49,900 nucleotides of DNA, from contig LDXM01000021.1 of NCBI GenBank assembly GCA_001443375.1, forward strand, positions 1 to 49,900, given 5' to 3'. Positions 43,450-49,900 of the stretch are shown here, in pieces. The notes below the pieces were generated by a model. The model searched no databases and was not told the origin of the DNA. It saw nothing but the letters and a program-made list of their open reading frames with translations. Source of the DNA: Chloroflexi bacterium CSP1-4 (GTDB lineage Bacteria > Chloroflexota > Limnocylindria > Limnocylindrales > CSP1-4). Every line of letters begins with the position of its first letter. The first letter of the stretch is position 1. A program made the translations under genes and the position numbers.

Positions 43450-45525
43450 TCAGGCCGCCTCGTCCAGATCCGATGCGGCGGAGGAGCCCCCTCCCCCGTT
43501 GCGCTTCACCGCGTACAGCGCCCGGTCGGCCGCGCCGATGAGGTCGCTCGGGGTGCGCGCATCCGAAGGGAAGGCGGCCAGGCCGATGGAGATGCCGATG
43601 GGCACCGCGCCGCCCTCGGCGGGCTGGAAGACCTCCGCCGCGAAGGCGTCGAGCAGGCGCTGTGCCGCGCTCCGCGCGGAGGCCACGTCCGTGTCCGGGA
43701 GGATGACCACGAACTCATCGCCGCCGTAGCGGGCGGGGATGTCGCTGGCCCGCAGCGCCGAGCGGATGCGCTCGGCCGTCCAGCGTAGGACCTGGTCGCC
43801 CACCTGGTGCCCGCGCGTGTCGTTCACGAGCTTGAATCCGTCGAGGTCCATCATGGCCAGGGCCACGGGACGGCGGCCGCGCTGGGCCCGCAGCAGCTCC
43901 TCGCCGAGCCGCTCGTGGAAGGAGCGGTGGTTGAGGAAGTTCGTGAGCGGGTCGCGGTCGGCGAGGTTCCGCGCGGCCTCGTAGAGACGTGCGTTTTCCA
44001 GGACGACGGCCGCTTCGTTGGCCATCGCGCGCACCAGGTCCAGCGTCGCCGGGTCGTGCTGCATCGGCCCCGCGCCGAGGAGCTCGACCAGCCCGATGGC
44101 GTTCCCCGTGGCCACCAGCGGCAACATCACCAGCTCGGCCATCCCGTTCCTGCGCAGCTCCGCGACCTCGGCCGGATCGGCGGCCGGATCGGCGACGTCG
44201 ACGAAGATCGTCGCCTGGTGCTCGAGGACGCGGCGCGTGGCAGGGAAGTCAGACAGCGCGAAGGCTGGCTCGATGACGCGCGGCTCCGGCTCAGGGTAGT
44301 AACCCCAGGACAGCACGCGATCGTTCGCTCGATCCCAGTAGCTGATCGCCGCCTCGTCCGCACCGGCCGCCTGGCGCAGGTGGCGGGCGATGAGGTCGGC
44401 GACCATGAGCGGATCGAGGCTGCGGCTGAGGTCGCTCGACATGGCCAGGAGGCGCTGCATGCGCCCTGCGGCCCGCTTCGTCTCATCGAACGCGCGGGCG
44501 CTCTGGATGGCCGTGCCGGCCGCGTCGGAGAGGATCTGCATCAGGCGCACGTCCCGCGTGTCGAACTGGTCGAGGCCGAGCTTCGAGAGCGTGACCACGC
44601 CGATGACGCGATCGTCGAACCTCATGGGCACCACGACCATCGACTCGTCCACCTCGTCGGTGCCGGGGATCGTGGAGCCACGGGGGTCGGCGTTGGCGTC
44701 GTTGATGAGCAGCGCCTCGCCGTGCACGGCGACCCAGCCGGTGAAGCCGGTGCCGACCTTCGTGCGCAGCACGTCCATGGGGATCTCGAGGTAATGACCG
44801 ACCTCGCCCTTGAAGGCGATGGGCACGAGATCGTCGGGCGCCTCGAGGAGGTAGACGCGGCAGTTGTGGTAGGCCACGACCCGGCGCGTCTCCTCGACCA
44901 CGGCCTGGCCGATCTCCTCCACCGAGGTGAGCCGGTTCATCCGGCTGACGGAGGCCTGGACGACGGCCAGCTGGGCGGCCCAGCGCTCGGATTCCTCGTA
45001 GACGTCGGCGTTGTGGAGGGCGATCGCCGCCTGGCCCGCGACGGCCTCGAGGAAGGCCACTTCCTCGGTGTGCCACGGTCGAGGCTCCTTCCGCACGGCG
45101 GAGAGCAGCCCGACGACGGTGCGGTCCTGGACCAGGGGCACGACCGCCGAGGCCCGATAGCGGAGGGCGGGTGGGTAGGTCATCTCGGGCTCGACGTCGT
45201 CCCGGACCCACGGGCGGCGCGTCCGGCGAAGGCGACGGAACCACGGCTCATCGACGCCGAAGTCGGGCAGCTTGCGCACCGCGCGCGCGCCCAGGCCCGC
45301 CGCCGCGACGACCGGCAGGCGGCCGTCGGAGGTCACGACCCGGATCGTGGCCGCATCGACCTCGAGGGCGCCGAAGACCTCGCGCACGACGGCCCGATGC
45401 ACCGCGTCGCGGTCGAGCGTGCCCGAGAGGCGCCGCGAGGCGGCCGCAAGCGCGGCGAAGTAGCGGGTATTGCGATCCGGCCGTTCGACCGGCCGGCGCC
45501 GGGCGGGAGATCCCACGCCCCCCAT
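43450..45525 (-). CDS. Triple-GAF GGDEF diguanylate cyclase
   Basis: A 691-residue soluble diguanylate cyclase. Three GAF sensory domains occupy about residues 30-190, 200-350 and 370-520 (e.g. SVVPLVQDRTVVGLLSAVRK-like ends; GTGFTGWVAVHGEALLINDA). The GGDEF domain has DIPARYGGDEFVVILPDTD with RASD five residues upstream, again a complete inhibitory site. Possible ligands are small molecules, light-absorbing bilins or redox signals. The ATG at 45525 is chosen because the upstream extension reads as the dispersed element and lacks protein-like composition. Gene order with the other cyclase suggests joint control. Confidence 0.9.
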   Translation of the reverse strand: MGGVGSPARRRPVERPDRNTRYFAALAAASRRLSGTLDRDAVHRAVVREVFGALEVDAATIRVVTSDGRLPVVAAAGLGARAVRKLPDFGVDEPWFRRLRRTRRPWVRDDVEPEMTYPPALRYRASAVVPLVQDRTVVGLLSAVRKEPRPWHTEEVAFLEAVAGQAAIALHNADVYEESERWAAQLAVVQASVSRMNRLTSVEEIGQAVVEETRRVVAYHNCRVYLLEAPDDLVPIAFKGEVGHYLEIPMDVLRTKVGTGFTGWVAVHGEALLINDANADPRGSTIPGTDEVDESMVVVPMRFDDRVIGVVTLSKLGLDQFDTRDVRLMQILSDAAGTAIQSARAFDETKRAAGRMQRLLAMSSDLSRSLDPLMVADLIARHLRQAAGADEAAISYWDRANDRVLSWGYYPEPEPRVIEPAFALSDFPATRRVLEHQATIFVDVADPAADPAEVAELRRNGMAELVMLPLVATGNAIGLVELLGAGPMQHDPATLDLVRAMANEAAVVLENARLYEAARNLADRDPLTNFLNHRSFHERLGEELLRAQRGRRPVALAMMDLDGFKLVNDTRGHQVGDQVLRWTAERIRSALRASDIPARYGGDEFVVILPDTDVASARSAAQRLLDAFAAEVFQPAEGGAVPIGISIGLAAFPSDARTPSDLIGAADRALYAVKRNGGGGSSAASDLDEAA

Positions 45526-45604
45526 CGTAGGCAGCCCGGATCGACGGTTCACGACCCCGGAGGTACCTCCCCGAGGCCGCCGGACGTACGGGCCGGCCCC
45601 GCTG

Positions 45605-45720
45605 CCGTATGCCCCCCGGGCATCTGGGGCCGTGAACCCGAGCGTGCCTGCCTTAGGGTGAGGCCTCATCGAGCGGCAGCTGAGCGTGCATCCGGCCGCT
45701 CGCATGACCGGCCGGCATGC
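45605..45720 (-). repeat. Dispersed intergenic element, copy B
   Basis: Reverse complement matches 29575-29690 at 97 of 116 positions without gaps. The hairpin ATGCCC...GGGCAT is conserved at 45609-45623. It lies about 85 nt upstream of the GGDEF gene's start (reading away from it) and ends 5 nt before the -35 of the downstream operon's promoter. Confidence 0.8.
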
Positions 45721-45725
45721 ACCCG

Positions 45726-45755
45726 TTGACCCTCGTCCCGGCGAGCGGCTAGACT
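45726..45755 (+). promoter_or_regulatory. Candidate sigma70 promoter of the MgtE-like/NRAMP operon
   Basis: TTGACC (45726-45731), an 18 nt spacer and TAGACT (45750-45755). Across the -10 runs a hairpin, GGCGAG (45740-45745) with CTCGCC (45754-45759), which could be an operator. The transcript would have a leader of about 200 nt. Confidence 0.5.
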
Positions 45756-45962
45756 CGCCGCGGCACGTCCCGCATGACCCGCTCGAGGGATCACGTGCGT
45801 CCCGCATCGTCTCGGAGGAAGCCTCCCATCGTGGAGAACGGACCCAGTACCTCGGGCGCCCCAGGCGCCGTGAGCCTCAACCGGGTCCGCCCCGCCACCG
45901 CGGCCTGACGCGCCGGACTGCGCGCCACCGCCGGCGGGCCGGGCCCGCCCGCGAGGTGGAAG

Positions 45963-47231
45963 ATGCAGTTCTACCTGAGCCAGGTCATCGGCCGTCCGGT
46001 CCTCGACCGGCACGGCGAGCCGATCGGCAAGGTCGCCGACCTCATCGTCGCCATCGGCGACCGCTATCCGCCCGTCACCGGCCTGGTGGTCAAGACGGAC
46101 CGGCGCCGGATCTTCCTGCCCTGGGCGGACGTGGCCCGCTTCGACACGAGCGGCGCGCAGCTGGCGACACCCACCATCGAGATCGACAAGTTCCGCCAGC
46201 GCGACAACGAGCTGCTGCTCTTCGCCGACCTCCAGGACAAGCAGATCGTCGACATCGACGGGCGCAAGGTCGTGCGCGTCAACGACCTTCGTCTCGATGA
46301 GATCGAGGGCAAGCTGCACCTGGTGGCGGTGGACGTGGGCGCGGCCGGCCTGCTGCGACGCCTGGGCGTCGAGGGCCCGTACCGGACGATCGCGCGCAAC
46401 CTGCGCCTGCCCGTTCCCGAGCGCTACATCGACTGGGAGGACGTGGACCCGGTCGAGACCTCGATCGCCTCGATCCGCCTCCGCGTGCCGCACGAGGGGC
46501 TGCGCGAGCTCCATCCGGCCGACCTGGCCTCGATCATCGACCAGCTGGCGCCGCGCGACCGGGCCGGCATCATGGCCGCCTTCGACGACGAGGTCGTCGC
46601 CGATGCCATCGAGGAGATGGAGCCCGAGACGCAGGTCGAGGTGCTGGAGGACCTCGAACCCGGGCGGGCAGCGGACATCCTCGAGGAGATGAGCCCCGAC
46701 GATGCGGCCGACCTGATCGCGGATCTCTCCGACGCCGCGCGGGACGAGATCCTGCCGCTCATGGAACGCGAGGAGGCCCAGGAGGTCGCGGAGCTCCTGG
46801 GCTACCCGGAGGATACGGCCGGTGGCATCATGACCACCGAGTTCGTGGCGGTCCCCGAGGAGCTCACCGCCGACCAGACGATCGGGCGCCTGCGGGAGCT
46901 GGAGCCCGACGCCGAGACGATCTACTACGTCTACGTGGTGGACGCCGCCGAACACCTGCGCGGCGTGCTCTCGCTGCGCGACCTGATCGTGGCCGCCCCC
47001 GACCGTCCCATCCGCGAGTTCATGTACGACGAGCCGGTGGCCGTCGAAGTCATGGCCGGCCAGGACGAGGTGGCGCAGGTGGTCGCACGCTACAACCTGC
47101 TGGCCGTGCCGGTCGTGGACGGGGAGGGCCGCCTCGTGGGCATCGTGACCGTGGACGATGCCATCGATACCGTCCTGCCCAGCGGCTGGAAGCGGCGGCT
47201 GCCGCGCCTGTTCAGCCGGGTCGCGCCGTAG
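45963..47231 (+). CDS. Soluble MgtE-like regulator: PRC barrels, MgtE_N and CBS pair, no transmembrane part
   Basis: A 422-residue soluble protein. Residues about 1-140 look like two PRC-barrel units (VIGRPVLDRHGEPIGKVADL; DLQDKQIVDIDGRKVVRVND). About residues 175-280 match the MgtE N-terminal superhelix (LHPADLASIIDQLAPRDRAG; LEDLEPGRAADILEEMSPDD), and two CBS domains follow (TAGGIMTTEFVAVPEELTAD; VVARYNLLAVPVVDGEGRLV). The five-helix MgtE pore domain is absent. In MgtE these parts sense cytosolic Mg2+ and gate the pore, so here they may gate the NRAMP-like permease encoded 1 nt overlapping downstream. Confidence 0.9.
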   Translation: MQFYLSQVIGRPVLDRHGEPIGKVADLIVAIGDRYPPVTGLVVKTDRRRIFLPWADVARFDTSGAQLATPTIEIDKFRQRDNELLLFADLQDKQIVDIDGRKVVRVNDLRLDEIEGKLHLVAVDVGAAGLLRRLGVEGPYRTIARNLRLPVPERYIDWEDVDPVETSIASIRLRVPHEGLRELHPADLASIIDQLAPRDRAGIMAAFDDEVVADAIEEMEPETQVEVLEDLEPGRAADILEEMSPDDAADLIADLSDAARDEILPLMEREEAQEVAELLGYPEDTAGGIMTTEFVAVPEELTADQTIGRLRELEPDAETIYYVYVVDAAEHLRGVLSLRDLIVAAPDRPIREFMYDEPVAVEVMAGQDEVAQVVARYNLLAVPVVDGEGRLVGIVTVDDAIDTVLPSGWKRRLPRLFSRVAP

Positions 47232-48592
47232 TGCCCCAGCTCCCCTCGGCGACCCGTCGCCGACGGCCGGCGCCGCCGGACACGGGCCTGGGCCAGCGCC
47301 TGCGCGCCCTGTGGGAGTCGCGCAGCCTGCGCCTGCGCTCCCGCTTCCGGCGCCGTGGACTGCTCGCCTTCCTCGCCGTCATGGGCCCGGGCCTCATCGC
47401 CGGCATCGCCGGCAACGACGCCGGGGGCATCACCACCTATTCCGTGCTGGGAGCGGATACGGGCCTGCGCCTGCTCTGGCTCTTCCCCATCACGATGCTC
47501 ATCCTGGCCGTCGTCCAGGAGATGGCCGCCCGGCTGGGCGTGATCACCGGGCAGGGCCTCTCGGACCTCATCCGCGACCGATACGGGGTGCGCTGGACGG
47601 CGCTGGCGATGGGCGTGCTGCTCGTGGCCAACCTCGCCAACACCGTGGCCGAGTTCGCCGGCGCCGGCGCCGCCCTGGAGATCCTCGGTGTGCCCCGCTG
47701 GCTGACCGTGCCCGTGGTGGCCGTGGCCATCTGGGCGCTGGTCCTGTTCGCCGACTACCGCACGGTCGAGAAGGTCTTCCTCTCGGTCATGGTCGTCTTC
47801 CTCGCCTACATCGCCTCGGCCATCCTGGCCGGACCCGACTGGGGCGCCGTGGGACACGCCCTGGTCACGCCGGACCTCGGGGGCCTCGATCCCACGCTGC
47901 TCCTGCTGATGGTCGCGGTGGTGGGCACGACGATCACCCCCTACATGCAGTTCTACCTGCAGTCGGCGGTGGCCGAGAAGGGCATCGACGAGGAGGAGCT
48001 GGCGCTCGAGCAGGCCGACGCCGTCGTGGGCTCGGTCTGGACGAACGTCATCGCGGTCTTCATCGTGGTGGCCACGGCGACGACCCTGCACGCCGCGAGC
48101 GTTCGCGTCGAGAGCGCCGCCGACGCCGCCGCCGCGCTGGGACCCGTGGCCGGCGAGCTGTCGTCGCTCCTCTTCGCCGTGGGCCTCTTCGGGGCGAGCG
48201 TGCTGGCGGCCACGATCATGCCCATCAGCACGGCCTACGTGATCTGCGAGGCCTTCGGCTGGGAGTCTGGCGTGGGCCACCGCTTCCGCGACGCGCCCGC
48301 CTTCTTCGGCCTCTACAGCTTCGTCCTCTTCGCCGGCGCGCTCGTCGTGCTCATCCCCGGCCTCGACCCGATCGGGCTCATCGTGGGCAGCCAGAACCTG
48401 CAGGGCCTGCTGCTGCCGATCGTGCTCGTCTTCATGCTCCTGCTGGTGAACGACCGCGCCCTGCTCGGGCGCCACGTCAACGGCCGCTGGCGGAACGGGC
48501 TGGCCATCGCCTGCATCGGGCTCGTCGTCGCCCTCGACGTCGTGCTGCTTGGCTCGGCGGCGCTGGGCTGGCTGGGGGTACGGGTCGGGTAA
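47231..48592 (+). CDS. NRAMP-family metal permease with non-canonical ion-site motifs
   Basis: A 453-residue permease with about eleven membrane segments. TM1 has GLIAGIAGNDAGGITTYSVL where canonical NRAMP has DPGN, keeping Asn and Asp but in the order ND, and TM6 has GTTITPYMQFYLQ where NRAMP has MPHN. Losing the TM6 methionine is known in NRAMP-related magnesium transporters (NRMT), which select Mg2+ rather than soft transition metals; applying this here is inference. It is translationally coupled to the MgtE-like sensor gene (stop and start share one base). Substrate is therefore likely Mg2+, with Mn2+ possible. Confidence 0.88.
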   Translation: MPQLPSATRRRRPAPPDTGLGQRLRALWESRSLRLRSRFRRRGLLAFLAVMGPGLIAGIAGNDAGGITTYSVLGADTGLRLLWLFPITMLILAVVQEMAARLGVITGQGLSDLIRDRYGVRWTALAMGVLLVANLANTVAEFAGAGAALEILGVPRWLTVPVVAVAIWALVLFADYRTVEKVFLSVMVVFLAYIASAILAGPDWGAVGHALVTPDLGGLDPTLLLLMVAVVGTTITPYMQFYLQSAVAEKGIDEEELALEQADAVVGSVWTNVIAVFIVVATATTLHAASVRVESAADAAAALGPVAGELSSLLFAVGLFGASVLAATIMPISTAYVICEAFGWESGVGHRFRDAPAFFGLYSFVLFAGALVVLIPGLDPIGLIVGSQNLQGLLLPIVLVFMLLLVNDRALLGRHVNGRWRNGLAIACIGLVVALDVVLLGSAALGWLGVRVG

Positions 48593-48650
48593 GCGGCCAT
48601 CCTCGCCGCTCACCGGCTTTCGCCGAGGGCCTCACACCTCGCACGCCGCG

Positions 48651-48686
48651 TTGCCCCGCGTGCCCCGCCCGCCCCGCGCGCCCCGC
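48651..48686 (-). repeat. Four-fold 9-mer tandem repeat, G-quadruplex motif on minus strand
   Basis: Four 9 nt units each ending GCCCCGC (48651-48659, 48660-48668, 48669-48677, 48678-48686). On the minus strand this gives four GGGG tracts separated by 5 nt loops, a canonical G-quadruplex pattern. The array runs into repeat R1, whose CGCG overlaps the last unit. Confidence 0.7.
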
Positions 48687-48710
48687 GTTGTTCAGGAAAC
48701 ACCAAACGGC
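48684..48710 (+). repeat. Repeat R1 (plus orientation)
   Basis: 27 nt: CGCGTTG, TTCAGGAAA, CACCAAACGGC. Its arms match those of R4 inverted, 18 of 18, while the central TTCAGGAAA keeps the same plus-strand direction in both copies. Confidence 0.8.
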
Positions 48711-48726
48711 CTTCAGCGGACGCGGA

Positions 48727-48743
48727 GGGGGCGGCGCGCCCCC
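48727..48743 (+). other. Strong hairpin between R1 and R2
   Basis: GGGGGCG (48727-48733), loop GCG, CGCCCCC (48737-48743): a perfect 7 bp GC stem inside the R1-R2 interval, possibly a terminator for the NRAMP operon or a structural part of the element. Confidence 0.5.
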
Positions 48744-48836
48744 GAACCACCATCGGTCCCACGCTCAGTGATTCTTCGGCCTGGCTCCCGGCGCCCGCTC
48801 CGAGCCTCCGAACCCCTTGTGAACCCCCCGATAAGC

Positions 48837-48863
48837 GGCATTTGGTGTTCTGTGCGCAACGCC
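48837..48863 (-). repeat. Repeat R2 (inverted)
   Basis: GGCATTTGGTGTTC and onward to GCAACGCC; matches R4 at 19 of 27 positions without gap. It lies 40 bp before the HTH/nuclease-like gene. Confidence 0.65.
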
Positions 48864-48902
48864 CGCCACGTCCCGGCCCGCCGGAGGTCGAGGAGACGAG
48901 CC

Positions 48903-49690
48903 ATGCCCCGATCCACGCTCAGTCGAACGGTGATCCACGAGGCCGACCGGCAGCTCCGCCGGACGGCGCTCCGCTTCGGCGAGGAGTTCCGTGCCCTACG
49001 GCTGCGGGCGCACGTGACGCAGGCGGCGGTGGCAAGGTTGATCGGCGTCGAGGCTCCGTCATCTGCCGCATGGAGGCCGGCGACCCGAGCGTCGGCGACG
49101 CCATCCGCGCACGAGCCGCGGTGGCGATCGGCGCCGAGTTGCGCCTGGCCGTCTACCCGGGCGCCACGCCCGCCCTCCACGACGCCGCACAGGCCCGGAT
49201 CGTGGAGGCGCTGCTGGCGGCCCGGCACCCGCGCTGGGCGGCGACCGTCGAGGCGCCCATCCCCGGACCCGGTCGACGCTCAGGTGACGTGCTGCTCGAC
49301 GATGGGCTTGACGCCGTGCTGACGGAGGTCGAGATGCGGGTCGATCGCTGGGAGGAGGTCGTCCGGGAGGGGCACGCCAAGCGCGAGGCGCTTCGGGCCG
49401 TGCTGCCGGCCCGGCGCGTCTGGTTCGCGCTCGTGATGCCGGCCACGCGTCACCATCGAGCGATCCTGGCGGCCCATCCGGAGATGATCCGGGCGGCGTT
49501 CCCGGCAGATCCATTCGTGGCGACGGCGGCACTGACCGGCCCGGAGCAACGATGGCCCGGCGACGCGCTCATCCTGGTCACGAGGCACGGGGCGCTGCTC
49601 CCGGGGCGCGACGCGGCTGGCACCGCTGTTCGGTCCGGCGCTGTGGCGCGGTCCGGCCCTGTCGTTCGGTCCGGCGCTGTTGTTCGGTAG
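48903..49690 (+). pseudogene. HTH (XRE) gene with nuclease-like C-terminal domain, broken by a frameshift
   Basis: The frame from the ATG at 48903 (GAGGAGA ribosome site upstream) encodes an XRE-type helix-turn-helix start, LRLRAHVTQAAVARLIGVE, and then turns to random sequence at about 49060. The +1-shifted frame picks up exactly where the HTH should continue, GSVICRMEAGDPSVGDAI, and runs to the TAG at 49690. It has a restriction-endonuclease-like core, SGDVLLDDGLDAVLTEVEMR then VDRWEEVVREGHAKREA, followed by VWFALVMPATRHHRAIL. One missing base joins the two frames. The HTH plus such a nuclease-like domain is a recognised architecture in high-GC bacteria. Gene may be dead, or the base may be a sequencing error. 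Confidence 0.7.
49628..49690 (+). repeat. 18 bp tandem repeat at the 3' end of the gene
   Basis: Three 18 nt units starting at 49628, 49646 and 49664, plus a partial unit, encode V-R-S-G-A/P-V hexapeptides. The last partial unit ends in the stop codon, which lies inside repeat R3. Confidence 0.75.
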
Positions 49691-49702
49691 GCAACAAACG
49701 GC
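49679..49702 (+). repeat. Repeat R3 (plus orientation)
   Basis: 24 nt: GTTGTTC at the start and CAAACGGC at the end, 19 of 24 identical to R1. It contains the stop codon TAG (49688-49690) of the HTH/nuclease-like gene. Confidence 0.65.
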
Positions 49703-49870
49703 GATTCCTGGACTCGGCCGAGGGGTCGAAAGGCCCCGCCGGAGGATCCGAGGGCCCCGCGACGCCCCTGGGAGGCGCCGCGCACGCTCAAGCGAGTGCG
49801 CGCCACGCTTGCATGAGCTGGCTACGGCGCCGATTCGCTCTCCCTGGGGTCGTGTGGACGACGCGCATCT
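49703..49870. other. Non-coding spacer between R3 and R4
   Basis: About 170 bp, GC-rich with several short inverted pairs (for example GGATCC-centred CGGAGGATCCG) but no gene-like frame. Confidence 0.4.
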
Positions 49871-49897
49871 GCCGTTTGGTGTTCAGGAAACAACGCG
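49871..49897 (-). repeat. Repeat R4 (inverted)
   Basis: 27 nt at the window edge: GCCGTTTGGTG, TTCAGGAAA, CAACGCG. Reverse complement equals R1 except that the central nine bases are inverted. Confidence 0.8.
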
Positions 49898-49900
49898 GCG

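Larger units (their letters stand above)
45526..45962. other. Intergenic region with dispersed element, promoter and long leader
   Basis: Between the GGDEF gene and the MgtE-like gene. It holds copy B of the dispersed element (45605-45720), a sigma70-like promoter (45726-45755) and about 200 nt of leader with a duplicated CGTCCCGCAT (45765-45774, 45798-45807). The leader is a candidate for a metal-sensing RNA, but no known class is recognised. Confidence 0.5.

Noticed and set aside
45651..45665. TTAGGGTGAGGCCTC resembles the start of an M-box (Mg2+) riboswitch
   Set aside because: The similar bases fall in the part of the dispersed element that is not conserved in copy A, they lie upstream of the promoter, and no other M-box core elements follow.
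48684..49897. Integron cassette with attC sites
   Set aside because: No GTTRRRY core sites or integron integrase; the repeats are shorter and differently arranged.

Overview
The window is about 70% GC, almost fully coding, and carries single-copy bacterial genes with many GTG starts and tight 1-8 nt gene overlaps. Gene content (ThyX rather than ThyA, a bacterial homologue of cyclic 2,3-diphosphoglycerate synthetase, a soluble MgtE-like protein paired with an NRAMP permease, an ECF42-type sigma factor with its DGPF partner, many GAF/GGDEF proteins, beta-propeller and S8 secreted proteins) suggests a Chloroflexota soil or freshwater lineage such as the Limnocylindria/Ellin6529 group. That assignment is an inference from gene style, not a measured phylogeny. 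No rRNA, tRNA, intact transposase, integrase or CRISPR array was seen.

Left edge (1-2.1 kb): the 3' end of a type I restriction-modification methylase, a 270 bp tail with three imperfect repeats, then a leftward antitoxin-toxin-YbaK cluster. 2.1-8.3 kb: cupin, methyltransferase overlapping a lipoprotein-type amidohydrolase, DinB, HhH-GPD glycosylase, small zinc-ribbon protein, DEAD-box helicase, J-domain protein. 8.4-10 kb: a small Cys/His protein, a decayed cupin gene and a PD-(D/E)XK-like nuclease. 10-24.3 kb: S41 protease that lacks its catalytic lysine, ECF42 operon, Tag glycosylase, cDPG-synthetase homologue with a small eRF1-like partner, MFS-ThyX pair, PNP, MoaA, and a coiled-coil protein with a CpaE/MinD-like ATPase.

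24.4-45.5 kb: mostly leftward housekeeping and surface genes: Acs, MscS, GSAM-like aminotransferase, DUF885 hydrolase, a large protein resembling a decayed adenine methyltransferase with a C-terminal nuclease-like domain, TPR protein, two secreted proteins (beta-propeller, subtilase), membrane protein, PolX, and two diguanylate cyclases. 45.5-48.6 kb: a promoter and long leader feeding a two-gene operon, a soluble MgtE-like sensor (PRC barrel, MgtE_N, CBS) and an NRAMP-like permease with non-canonical metal-site motifs, which together look like a split Mg2+ or Mn2+ transport system.

Right edge (48.6-49.9 kb) is the most unusual stretch: four copies of a 24-27 nt repeat in alternating orientation bracket a frame-shifted HTH/nuclease-like gene, with a four-fold GC-rich 9-mer (G-quadruplex type on the minus strand) abutting the first copy. 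Separately, a 116 bp element occurs twice in intergenic DNA (29.6 and 45.6 kb) in inverted orientation at 84% identity without gaps. Many genes have a TANNNT hexamer 6-9 nt before the start codon, consistent with widespread leaderless transcription.
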